45,427 nucleotides of DNA from Mariniblastus sp. (GTDB lineage: Bacteria; Planctomycetota; Planctomycetia; Pirellulales; Pirellulaceae): the NCBI GenBank assembly GCA_028823415.1, contig JAPKBL010000030.1, positions 1 to 45,427 of the forward strand, read 5' to 3'. Shown here one piece after another: positions 8,697-16,483 of the stretch (its first letter is position 1; every line of letters begins with the position of its first letter). Both the position numbers and the translations under genes were made by a program. A model generated the notes under the pieces. That model did not search any database and was not told the DNA's origin. It saw only the letters and a list, made by a program, of their open reading frames with translations.

Positions 8697-9788
8697 ATGA
8701 CAATTGGTATTTATTACGGCGACTATTTGCAGCTCGACAAGGTCCTTCATGCTCAGGAGCTGGAGAGCGAAAAGAACGGCAAGATCGCGCATGATGAGAT
8801 GTTATTTATCATTACTCATCAGGCGTACGAATTGTGGTTCAAACAGATCTTGTTCGAGTTGGCAGCGGTGATCGACGTATTCAGTGAGCCGGTAATTGAA
8901 GATAAAAAGATGGGACAAGTGATACACCAGCTATCTAGAATTAAATCGATCCAGCGCGTCCTGATTCAACAAATCGATATCATTGAGACGATGACTCCGT
9001 TGGATTTTATGGAATTTCGCGATTTGCTGGTTCCGGCTTCCGGATTTCAGAGTCTCCAATTCAAGCAGATTGAAATTCAGTTGGGGATTAAGCGCGAGCA
9101 TCGGATCAACGCCGATAAAGAATTTTTCCATTCGAGGCTTTCGCTGGGCGATTTGAAAATTCTGGATGACTTGGAAAGTCAGAAATCCCTCTTTGAATTG
9201 ACGGATACCTGGCTGAGTCGGATGCCGTTTTTAGAATTTCATGAATTTCATTTTTGGAAAGCCTACGATCACGCCGTGAACAAGATGCTCGACTCCGACG
9301 CGGAAATCATTCGGGGCAATCCGACTTTGAGTGATCGGGAGAAGGAGTTTCAGCTCACTGGTCTGGAGATGTCACGCACACAATTCGAATCGCTACTAGA
9401 TCGGGATAAGTTTGAGTCGTTACGTGAGAAGGGTGAATTTCGATTGTCTCACAATGGATTTTTGGCTGCGTTGTTCATCAATCTATATCGGGATGAGCCA
9501 ATGCTCTATACGCCGTTTCGATATTTGACATTGTTGCTCGACATCGATGAACTGTTTACCAATTGGCGTCAGAGGCATGCAATGATGGTTCAGCGAATGC
9601 TAGGCGCAAAGATTGGAACCGGAGGCTCCTCAGGCCACGATTATCTTAATGCGACGACTCGGCAAAATCGTGCGTTTCTGGATTTATTCAAATTGTCAAC
9701 CTTTTTGATACCGCGCGAGGATCTTCCGGTGCTGCCCGATGAGCTAAGGCGCGGGCTAGGATTTTTCTTTCATGGAGGAAATCGCTAG
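8697..9788 (+). CDS. kynA: Tryptophan 2,3-dioxygenase
   Basis: This haem enzyme opens the indole ring of L-tryptophan to N-formylkynurenine, the first step of the kynurenine pathway. The 363-residue sequence matches the family closely. HQAYELWFKQ (residues 41-50) holds the distal-side active-site His, and GTGGSSGHDYL near residue 314 holds the axial haem His and the substrate-contacting Thr/Gly loop. The start ATG at 8697 gives the usual N-terminus beginning MTIGIYYGDYLQLDK; an in-frame TTG at 8661 would add 12 residues that look unrelated. No strong ribosome-binding site is visible before 8697. No other kynurenine-pathway gene is adjacent, so it appears to be a single-gene unit. The gene downstream is convergent. 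Confidence 0.96.
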   Translation: MTIGIYYGDYLQLDKVLHAQELESEKNGKIAHDEMLFIITHQAYELWFKQILFELAAVIDVFSEPVIEDKKMGQVIHQLSRIKSIQRVLIQQIDIIETMTPLDFMEFRDLLVPASGFQSLQFKQIEIQLGIKREHRINADKEFFHSRLSLGDLKILDDLESQKSLFELTDTWLSRMPFLEFHEFHFWKAYDHAVNKMLDSDAEIIRGNPTLSDREKEFQLTGLEMSRTQFESLLDRDKFESLREKGEFRLSHNGFLAALFINLYRDEPMLYTPFRYLTLLLDIDELFTNWRQRHAMMVQRMLGAKIGTGGSSGHDYLNATTRQNRAFLDLFKLSTFLIPREDLPVLPDELRRGLGFFFHGGNR

Positions 9789-9837
9789 CCCGGCGCGGTC
9801 GAGGATCAAGACTCGTCAATCGGCGATTGCAGGTTGA

Positions 9838-10461
9838 TTACTTTGAAAGATCTTGGAACATTAGGTCTTTGTAAAGAACTTTACTTCCGGGGTCGTGTGC
9901 TTGAATGGCAAACGTCCCGCTTGAAAGTTGTCGCTCTGGGCGATCGAGGTCGTCGGGTTCGGTGTAGTCAGAGATCGTCTTGCCGTTGATTTTTATGACG
10001 ATGTGCTTACCCTTGACTATGATTTCATAGTCGAACCATTCATTGTCTTTGACCGGTGCTTTGAAATTGTCTTGAACATTGTAAAGCCCACCTGTCTTCT
10101 TCTTATCGGATTGTGTGTTGTTGACCTGGGCTTCGTAGCCGCGGTTAGGCCAGCCGCTCTTGAGAAATTTTGTATGGAAATAAATGCCAGAGTTAGCGCC
10201 GGGCATGGTTTGAACTTTCGCTTTGAAATGAAAATTCGTTAGGTTCGCGGCGGATTTTTCGTCTTCGCCAATGTAGAAGGCATGCCCGCGGGGGCCTTCG
10301 ACGACCAAACAGCCATCTTCAACTTTAAATGAATCGGGGCTCTCGTTGATTCGCCAGCCATCGAGGTTCTTACCGTTGAACATCGTTTGCCATTGGGTTT
10401 GTGCTGAAACCAAATTGGATGGGATTAATGCGAAGAGTAAGGCGAAAATCAGGTAACGCAT
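9838..10461 (-). CDS. Exported DUF1080 (3-keto-disaccharide hydrolase family) protein
   Basis: The 207-residue protein has a signal peptide (residues 1-20, VSA-Q) and one DUF1080 domain. The family opening is visible as FNGKNLDGWRINESPDSFKV followed by VEDGCLVVEG. The middle contains GANSGIYFHTKF and the strand pair FDYEIIVKGKHIVIKINGK, and the end has SGTFAIQAHDPGSKVLYKDL, all typical of the family's concanavalin-like fold. Some members hydrolyse 3-keto-glycosides, often working with Gfo/Idh/MocA oxidoreductases that make the 3-keto sugar. One such oxidoreductase lies 1.5 kb away, but kynA separates them and the strand differs, so a joint role is inference. Periplasmic location is expected. 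Confidence 0.93.
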   Translation of the reverse strand: MRYLIFALLFALIPSNLVSAQTQWQTMFNGKNLDGWRINESPDSFKVEDGCLVVEGPRGHAFYIGEDEKSAANLTNFHFKAKVQTMPGANSGIYFHTKFLKSGWPNRGYEAQVNNTQSDKKKTGGLYNVQDNFKAPVKDNEWFDYEIIVKGKHIVIKINGKTISDYTEPDDLDRPERQLSSGTFAIQAHDPGSKVLYKDLMFQDLSK

Positions 10462-10788
10462 GTTTGAATCTCTTTGATAGTAGTTGTTTAGTGATTGGAC
10501 TGAGCAGATAGAATTTGCGGATGTTTCCTTACGATTGAGTCCGTGGGATTCAATTTCCCTAAAGCAGAGAACTGAAGGGCTCTCTTGGAATTAGGTAGGC
10601 TGGTATCCCCCGCCACAGCAATGTGGTTGCGCGCAAAACGCCGGCGTATTACCATTTTAATTCTAACAAGAAATCGGGGACTTTATCCAATCGATTGCTT
10701 CAATTTTTCGATTGCGTTGACGGGTATGGCGGGCAGTCGTTAGAAAAGCGATTAGAAGAGATGGTGATTTGCATTACAGGAGAGCAGG
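10462..10788. other. Divergent intergenic region without recognised gene
   Basis: These 327 bases separate the divergently transcribed DUF1080 gene and nnrE. They should contain both promoters. A good ribosome-binding site for nnrE (AGGAGAGC, about 8 bases before its ATG) is at the right edge. No hairpin, repeat or RNA gene was recognised. Confidence 0.6.
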
Positions 10789-11487
10789 ATGTTAAACCGT
10801 GAGATGAGTCGAAGGGTCGATGAAATTGCAGTGAGTCATTACGGAATCTCCAGTTTGGTCCTAATGGAGAATGCGGGCCGGTCGTGCGCTGAATGTTTAT
10901 TGAATTGGACGTCGGAGGAAAGGCATGCGAACCAAGCGGTTTTGATTTTGTGCGGGCCGGGGAATAACGGAGGAGACGGGTTTGTGATCGCGCGACACCT
11001 CGCGGTAGAAGGTTGTCGGGTAAAGGTTGTGCTCTTTCGAAAGATCGAGCAATATGCAGGGGATTCCCGGGTAAATTTGGATGTGTTATTACAATTAGAT
11101 GTTGAAATCGAGGTGTTTGACGCTGCGTGGACCGACGAGGAAATAGGGCGGATATTTGCTTCAGTGGGGCCACAGGCAACGACTTGGGTTGTTGACGCAT
11201 TACTCGGGACGGGGGCGACCGGGGCACTCAGACCGCCCATGGCGAAGGCGGTGACCGTCGCAAATTTGTTGCCTGTAAAAAAGTTAGCCGTGGATCTTCC
11301 GACCGGGCTCGATTGCGATTCCGGGGAGGCTGCAGACCCGACCTTTCGCGCGGATGTCACCTGCACGATGGTGGACGAAAAAATTGGCTTTCGAAGTGCT
11401 AACGCTCATTTGTCTACCGGCAAGGTGATCATCGTTGGGATTGGCGTGCCGGTGGATCTAGAATCGCTGCAAAGAAATGATTATTGA
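10789..11487 (+). CDS. nnrE: NAD(P)H-hydrate epimerase (YjeF_N domain)
   Basis: This enzyme interconverts the R and S forms of damaged hydrated NAD(P)H so that a dehydratase can restore the cofactor. The 232-residue protein is a single YjeF_N domain; the C-terminal dehydratase domain (NnrD) found in many bacterial fusions is absent. Family motifs are LVLMENAGR (residues 24-31), the nucleotide loop CGPGNNGGDGFVIARHL (55-71), the DALLGTGATG loop near 132, and AVDLPTGLDCDSG near 167 with the catalytic Asp. AGGAGAGC before the ATG supports the start. The stop lies only 9 bases from the stop of the convergent DisA_N gene. A separate nnrD would be expected elsewhere in the genome. Confidence 0.94.
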   Translation: MLNREMSRRVDEIAVSHYGISSLVLMENAGRSCAECLLNWTSEERHANQAVLILCGPGNNGGDGFVIARHLAVEGCRVKVVLFRKIEQYAGDSRVNLDVLLQLDVEIEVFDAAWTDEEIGRIFASVGPQATTWVVDALLGTGATGALRPPMAKAVTVANLLPVKKLAVDLPTGLDCDSGEAADPTFRADVTCTMVDEKIGFRSANAHLSTGKVIIVGIGVPVDLESLQRNDY

Positions 11488-11496
11488 ATTGCCTAA

Positions 11497-12426
11497 TCAG
11501 TCCGTATTGGGATGATCGCTATCGAGATCTTTCCACTTCATGGCGCGTTGTAGCGGTTCGATTCGCAGAACAACTTCGCCGTTTTGGAAAATTCTGACCG
11601 TGCCGTTGGTCTGACTGACGATGACCGCGATCGCTTTTGTGTTTTTGCTGATAGCCGCCCCCGAGAAATGTCTTGACCCGAGTCCTTTCGTCATCGTGAT
11701 CTCAACCGGCGAAGTATCGATGATTCGCGAACTGCCTTCAACGGTGCCGTCCGAGGAGATGATGAACATCCCGTCGAGCTGGGCAATTTCTTTGATACCT
11801 TCACGGACTTTACCGTCGAAGATGTTCCGTTCTTTTCGTGTATAGCCTTTGACGAGATCAAACCCCGCCGGCCTACTTTCGTCCAGAACTTTTCGATGAT
11901 CACCGACAATAAACATGGTGCCCACGGCTTTTCCCTCTCGCCCTTCCCGACCGATAGCGACGGCCAGATCAACGACTGCTTTGAGGGTGTCCAGTGGAAC
12001 CTTGGTCTCTAGTTTTCGCAAATCGCGGGCGGTCAGGCGCCCAAGACGTTCGGTTAGTTTTAATACCGAAATCGTATCAATGTCTTCGGTGTCAAAGCCA
12101 CTATAGATCGCAACGACCGTAGAGCCGGGTTTTACTTTTTCGGAAGCGACGCTTGCCAGTACGGCTTGAGTGAGCTGGTTTTGTACTGAGGCTTCGGGCA
12201 TTTCGAGATGAATCGAATGAATTTCCGCCTCACTTGCAGCGGCATGAATCTCGTGGTCATGGGTTGCGATTATCAGTACTTGATTAACAGACTTTCGCTT
12301 TAGCCTTCCCCAATCGGTTTGTTTTTCCATCAAAACCAGCAATGCATCAGCATCCGATGCTTTCACCAGTTTAATACCGGCATCAACGAATGAGAAAAAC
12401 GACTTGTTTTTTCCAGGTAACGACAT
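11497..12426 (-). CDS. DisA_N (diadenylate cyclase-like) protein with PK_C-like N-terminal domain, DacZ type
   Basis: The ATG at 12426 is preferred and gives 309 residues; a TTG at 12447 in the same frame would add seven. Residues about 15-180 resemble the pyruvate-kinase C-terminal-like domain found in archaeal-type DacZ proteins. Residues about 200-290 form the DisA_N domain that makes c-di-AMP from two ATP in its homologs. The key motifs are altered: DGA appears as LDGM (217-220) and RHR as GLGSRHF (249-254). The surrounding text (GAAISKNTKAIAVIVSQTNGTVRIFQNGEV) fits the family well. Asp, Arg and His are kept, so activity is possible, but the second Arg is lost. Whether it makes c-di-AMP or only binds nucleotide cannot be told. 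The gene stands alone on the - strand, convergent with nnrE. Confidence 0.87.
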   Translation of the reverse strand: MSLPGKNKSFFSFVDAGIKLVKASDADALLVLMEKQTDWGRLKRKSVNQVLIIATHDHEIHAAASEAEIHSIHLEMPEASVQNQLTQAVLASVASEKVKPGSTVVAIYSGFDTEDIDTISVLKLTERLGRLTARDLRKLETKVPLDTLKAVVDLAVAIGREGREGKAVGTMFIVGDHRKVLDESRPAGFDLVKGYTRKERNIFDGKVREGIKEIAQLDGMFIISSDGTVEGSSRIIDTSPVEITMTKGLGSRHFSGAAISKNTKAIAVIVSQTNGTVRIFQNGEVVLRIEPLQRAMKWKDLDSDHPNTD

Positions 12427-12658
12427 CAAACACTGGCTTTCGGGCAAACCGGACGCAACGGTGGGGCCATGCAGGGCTTTTCAAAAACATAATTGAACGA
12501 ACTACTATGTTTTATCGGCATTGAATACGGCAATCAAGCACACCACGCCGCGAATTTTTAACTCAATTCTGTCATTTCGGTTGCAGAATTGATAAAGGCG
12601 CCCTCATCGCCGGCCCTCGCAATCCAAGGGCGGTCGGGCAAGTTGATTCGTGGTGGCC

Positions 12659-13468
12659 TTAGGGAGACTTCCAGCTTTTTTCGACCTTCGGTTGAAACGA
12701 ATTGTCGGATGACCTTACGGGCTCATCAGGTTCAAAATAGTCGTCAATGGTCGAGTTGGGTTGGCCCTTGGGTGAAATGCTGTCACTCGTTGTAGCTTTG
12801 ACGTATTTTTCCCAAGCAATTTGATTCATTCCCAGTGGTTCCCCTGTGATTTTTTCAAGCGATTGCATGACCCGCCTCTGGAGTGCTGGGTCTTGATCGT
12901 CCAAGGCAACGGCAACGGCGGTAATCGCTCGTTCACCTGAAAATTCACCAATTGATCTGGCTGCTGCCAACCGAACGTCGGCGTTAGAGTCATCCATCAA
13001 GATCTCTTGGAGCCGAGGGAGTGATTCATCGGCGGGCAATTTCTCAAGCGATCCAATAGCTGCGATTCGAATTTCAGAATTGGAATCCTCGGTCGCTTCC
13101 TGAAGTGCTTTCAGCGACGCAGGACAATCGAGTTGCCCCAAAAGCTGCACGGCGTAAATTCGGTGAAGGAGGATTGAGTCGCGTCGTATGATTTCGGCCA
13201 AAAAATTTGCCGCACGCTGCTGGTCTTGCTGGGTGCCGTTAATTGCATATTCAACTTTTTCACGCATTTCCCGTTTTTTTACGAACAGGGTGTCTGCGAT
13301 TTTCTCTTCCTCAATCCACTTGTTCTGTGCCCAAGGAACATATTGTCCAGTTCGCCAAAGCTTTCCCTCAGCACAGCCGGTTAAGCCCACGCAAAGCCCT
13401 AACGACGCGGCAAGAATAGCATAGGTTGCGACGTTGTTTTTCGTTTGCGAAGCCGATTTGATTGGCAT
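12659..13468 (-). CDS. HEAT-repeat lipoprotein
   Basis: The 269-residue protein has a lipoprotein signal with lipobox LTGC at residues 29-32. A charged helical segment follows (KWIEEEKIADTLFVKKREMREK). Residues about 85-205 contain four HEAT-type repeats, readable from the alternating pattern AVQLLGQLDCPASLKALQEA, IAAIGSLEKLPADESLPRLQ, LAAARSIGEFSGERAITAVA and RRVMQSLEKITG. The tail is polar and low in complexity. It is probably an envelope-anchored scaffold. It follows the Wzc-like kinase gene on the same strand with a 231-base gap, so co-transcription is possible but not shown. The partner is unknown. Confidence 0.87.
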   Translation of the reverse strand: MPIKSASQTKNNVATYAILAASLGLCVGLTGCAEGKLWRTGQYVPWAQNKWIEEEKIADTLFVKKREMREKVEYAINGTQQDQQRAANFLAEIIRRDSILLHRIYAVQLLGQLDCPASLKALQEATEDSNSEIRIAAIGSLEKLPADESLPRLQEILMDDSNADVRLAAARSIGEFSGERAITAVAVALDDQDPALQRRVMQSLEKITGEPLGMNQIAWEKYVKATTSDSISPKGQPNSTIDDYFEPDEPVRSSDNSFQPKVEKSWKSP

Positions 13469-13699
13469 TTGAATTTTCCCCGAACTGGCAATATTACCTT
13501 ATATTCGAGGACATTAGCAAAGCGACGCGTTGGGTTACAGGTCAGCTCTGTGCTGCTAGCTAGATGGTTGCCTGCTGTTTTGAGTCGCCAGCTGAGTGTG
13601 TGGCTACTCGAATTTCCGCTCGGTGTCGGAGCGAGATGGAATCGAATTCGCGAACGCCGCGGCTCGTGAAATTTAAATAAGTGTGGGTTCTTAGTGGAA

Positions 13700-16135
13700 C
13701 TAAACGCTTGTTTGGTCTACCGATTCGATGCGTTGCAACTGATTTTGTTCTGGTTCGAATCGACGGCCTTTTTTATCTTCATCGTAGTATTTTCCACCGC
13801 CGGTTCCGTAGCCATAGCCATAGCCGTAACCGTTGTAGGAGTATCCAGCACGGTAGGCTCCGTAGGTGTACTGGCTGCCGTAGCCAGACTGAGCTCCCAC
13901 GCCGTTAACCACCAATCCGATGCATTTCGCCCCAAGGTTCGTTAGCATTTCGGTGGCGCGTTCGGCACTGACTCGGACGTTCTTTTTAATTCGAAGACAG
14001 AGAACAACCCCATCAACGCGAGCAGCAATCGGGCTTGGGTCGGTGACTGCCAGTAACGGCGGAGTATCGATAATGACAAAATCGAATTCTTCTCGCATTT
14101 CTTCAAATAGAACATCGATTTGCGGCGAAGAACTTAATTCGGCTGGATTGTTTGGGCGAGGACCGCATGGCATGATCGTCAATCCGTCGACCTCGACACT
14201 CTCGGTCAGCGAGTCTCGCCAGTCAGATTGCCCACTGAGGACTGTTGCGAATCCTCGTGATGATTCAATCCCAAAGGTGACGTGTTGCCGCGGCCGCCGC
14301 ATATCTGCGTCCACCAAAAGGACGCGTTTTCCAGATTGTGCAATTGAAACAGCGAGGTTGGCGGCCAGGGTAGACTTGCCGTCACCCGGTGTTGGGCTGG
14401 TGACTTGAATGATCGAGTGATTTTTACCTTGCGTGTTGAAGTACAGCGCCGTTCGGACGGCGCGGAAGGCTTCGGCAACTTGAGACTTCGGACGGTGGTA
14501 GGTGCAGACAACAGCATCGATGGATGAGTTTTCTACGAGATAACGTTTGTTTTGGGCAATGACTGGAACGTGTCCAATCAACGGCACGTTCAGCTTCTTC
14601 ATTACCTCTTCTGGATTGTGGAACGTCTTGTCTGCCAGCTCCACCAAGCAACCGAGGCCAAAGCCAGTCAAGCTTCCTAACAGTCCGCCGATTCCTAGAA
14701 TGACCAAGAGAATTGGCCAAACTTCTTCGCCGTACGTCGCATTTTGAAGTTTCTGGAAACGGAAGCCTTCCTGGCTGGCATTGCTGTCGCCCGAGTCGAT
14801 TTCAATCAGCTTCTTTTCAGCGATCTTGAGGAAATCGCGAACGTCATTCATTTGGGTGTTGATATTCTCAATTTTTCGCTGGACTAAGGCAATCCTGCCC
14901 GCTTCAGTCGAGTGTTCAATCAACGCCCGTTGATTGATTTCAATCGAGGCTTGCAGATCGAATATTTGTTGTTCTAAAGATCGAATATGGCGTTGCAGGA
15001 TCTCTCTCGGTTCGATGTTTGTGCGATTTTCACCGTCTCCGTTCGCCACCAATTTATTGAGAGAGGTTTGCCACTCTACGATTTCTTGAGTGAGTCCTTT
15101 GAGTTCCTTGTTACCTACGCCATAGATTTGCTCAAGACGGCGATAATTAGATTGCAATTCACGAATCTTGTTTTCGAGCAAGAAAATATCACGGTTGCTT
15201 GCCTCCTCCCTTCGGCCGTCATCCTTAATTTTATTTTGTTCTTTGAAGATCCAGACCATTTCTTCGATTTGATTATCGCCCGATAACAAAGCTTCTGTCG
15301 CTCGCTCGAGGTCTTTCCCTAAAAACGCAATTTTGTTTTGGTCTATTTGGAGGATTTTGGTTAGCTCGTTCACCTTTACTTGATGAAGAGTAATATTGCC
15401 CATCGAGACCACGATCGCTTGATCTTCGTCATGGGCGGCATCTAAGCGTTTCTGAAGCTGACTGTAATTATCCGTAAATTCACGGTGGATCGAATTCAAC
15501 AGACCGGCAACTTTATCGCTCTCGTTTCGATATTGTTCTTCTAGGTCGGTTTCATAGGTCGCAATTAAGTTGTTAAGAATTGTTTGCGCGTCGGCGGGTT
15601 CTGAACTGTAGTAAACCAATTCGTAAAGGACTTGCTCATCTTTGTTTTGCGTCACAACCAAGTTGTCCATGACGGTTGGGATCGCTGCATCGTTGGTTAA
15701 CTCTGAAAAGGACTCCAGCGCCGAAAGGTTGTTTTCAATAAGACAGCGTTGGACAATGTTATATTGACCGATCAATTGATCATGCCGAATTGCCATATCC
15801 GACGCCATGGGAAACATCGTCCGGCTGTTTTGAGACATGGGAAGATATAACGGATCTTTTGGTTCTATCTTTATCTTGGCGACGCTTTTGTAGATTGTCT
15901 CGCATTGCGCATCGTAGATCGCTCCGAGTGCCATCCCTGTAACCAAGCCTAAGAAAACAAGCCATTTTCGACGGTTGAGAATTCCCCAAAAATCGAACGA
16001 TGGGTCTTCCGAGGCATCCGGTGACGTGAAAACGAAGGGCACGGTTTGCGTGTTAGATTGAGGGATCGAATCCACGAACAAATCTCCAGGGGTAGCATCA
16101 AGGGGTGACTCGTCGTTTCGAGCGAACGAGTTCAC
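13700..16135 (-). CDS. Wzc-like polysaccharide co-polymerase / BY-type tyrosine autokinase
   Basis: The 811-residue inner-membrane protein controls polymerisation or export of an extracellular polysaccharide in its homologs. The order is a Wzz domain with a first membrane segment near residue 55 (RKWLVFLGLVTGMALGA), a long periplasmic coiled-coil region to about 455, a second membrane segment (VWPILLVILGIGGLLG), and a cytoplasmic BY-kinase domain. Walker A is SPTPGDGKSTLAAN near 578, Walker A' is VLLVDADMRRPRQH near 607, and VIIDTPPLLAVTDP follows near 690. The tail between GVGAQSG and KYYDED holds 12 tyrosines, the expected autophosphorylation cluster, with a GYGYGYGYG run. The start is GTG at 16135 without a clear ribosome-binding site. 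A good promoter lies about 80 bases upstream. No other Wzy-pathway gene is adjacent. Confidence 0.95.
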   Translation of the reverse strand: MNSFARNDESPLDATPGDLFVDSIPQSNTQTVPFVFTSPDASEDPSFDFWGILNRRKWLVFLGLVTGMALGAIYDAQCETIYKSVAKIKIEPKDPLYLPMSQNSRTMFPMASDMAIRHDQLIGQYNIVQRCLIENNLSALESFSELTNDAAIPTVMDNLVVTQNKDEQVLYELVYYSSEPADAQTILNNLIATYETDLEEQYRNESDKVAGLLNSIHREFTDNYSQLQKRLDAAHDEDQAIVVSMGNITLHQVKVNELTKILQIDQNKIAFLGKDLERATEALLSGDNQIEEMVWIFKEQNKIKDDGRREEASNRDIFLLENKIRELQSNYRRLEQIYGVGNKELKGLTQEIVEWQTSLNKLVANGDGENRTNIEPREILQRHIRSLEQQIFDLQASIEINQRALIEHSTEAGRIALVQRKIENINTQMNDVRDFLKIAEKKLIEIDSGDSNASQEGFRFQKLQNATYGEEVWPILLVILGIGGLLGSLTGFGLGCLVELADKTFHNPEEVMKKLNVPLIGHVPVIAQNKRYLVENSSIDAVVCTYHRPKSQVAEAFRAVRTALYFNTQGKNHSIIQVTSPTPGDGKSTLAANLAVSIAQSGKRVLLVDADMRRPRQHVTFGIESSRGFATVLSGQSDWRDSLTESVEVDGLTIMPCGPRPNNPAELSSSPQIDVLFEEMREEFDFVIIDTPPLLAVTDPSPIAARVDGVVLCLRIKKNVRVSAERATEMLTNLGAKCIGLVVNGVGAQSGYGSQYTYGAYRAGYSYNGYGYGYGYGTGGGKYYDEDKKGRRFEPEQNQLQRIESVDQTSV
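13818..13852 (-). repeat. Low-complexity (GlyTyr) codon repeat in the kinase tail
   Basis: The + strand shows repeated CCATAG/CCGTAG/CCGTAA hexamers here, encoding the Gly-Tyr run of the autokinase tail. Hexamer slippage would add or remove Gly-Tyr pairs without breaking the frame. Confidence 0.7.
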
Positions 16136-16483
16136 GATTCGAATGAATCGAAATTAAACTGGCAAGGGATGGGGAACTGAAGCAACGGGGACGCCATTTA
16201 CTAAGTTAAAATTTAGTATAGACAGCATCCATGCTTAGCTCAACCAATTACATGCTCAGTGGTGTGTGTTTTGTCGAAACTGAATGTGCTCGAGAGTGAA
16301 AAAGATGTTCGTTTAATACCGTTTGGTGGGGTTATTTTGAAAATCCGAGCCAGTGGTCCTGCGTTTCCACCTGTGTTGGAGTTGCGGGATCTTAAATGAC
16401 ACTTTGGAGGAAGCGATAAACCGCGAGACGAACGAAGTTGGAATCCAACGGAAAAACTGTCAATTAGAGGAATTGGGGGATCC
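16136..16483. other. Divergent intergenic region between the autokinase gene and mutS
   Basis: These 348 bases separate divergent genes. They contain the predicted - strand promoter at 16215-16243 and the mutS ribosome-binding region at the right edge. A 6-bp inverted repeat (TACTAA/TTAGTA, about 16199-16218) overlaps the promoter's -10 element. No gene was recognised. Confidence 0.6.
16215..16243 (-). promoter_or_regulatory. Sigma-70-type promoter for the Wzc-like gene
   Basis: On the - strand, TTGAGC (16243-16238) is followed after exactly 17 bases by TATACT (16220-16215). These match four of six and five of six consensus bases. Transcription would begin near 16208, giving a 5' leader of about 73 bases before the GTG at 16135. 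Confidence 0.5.
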
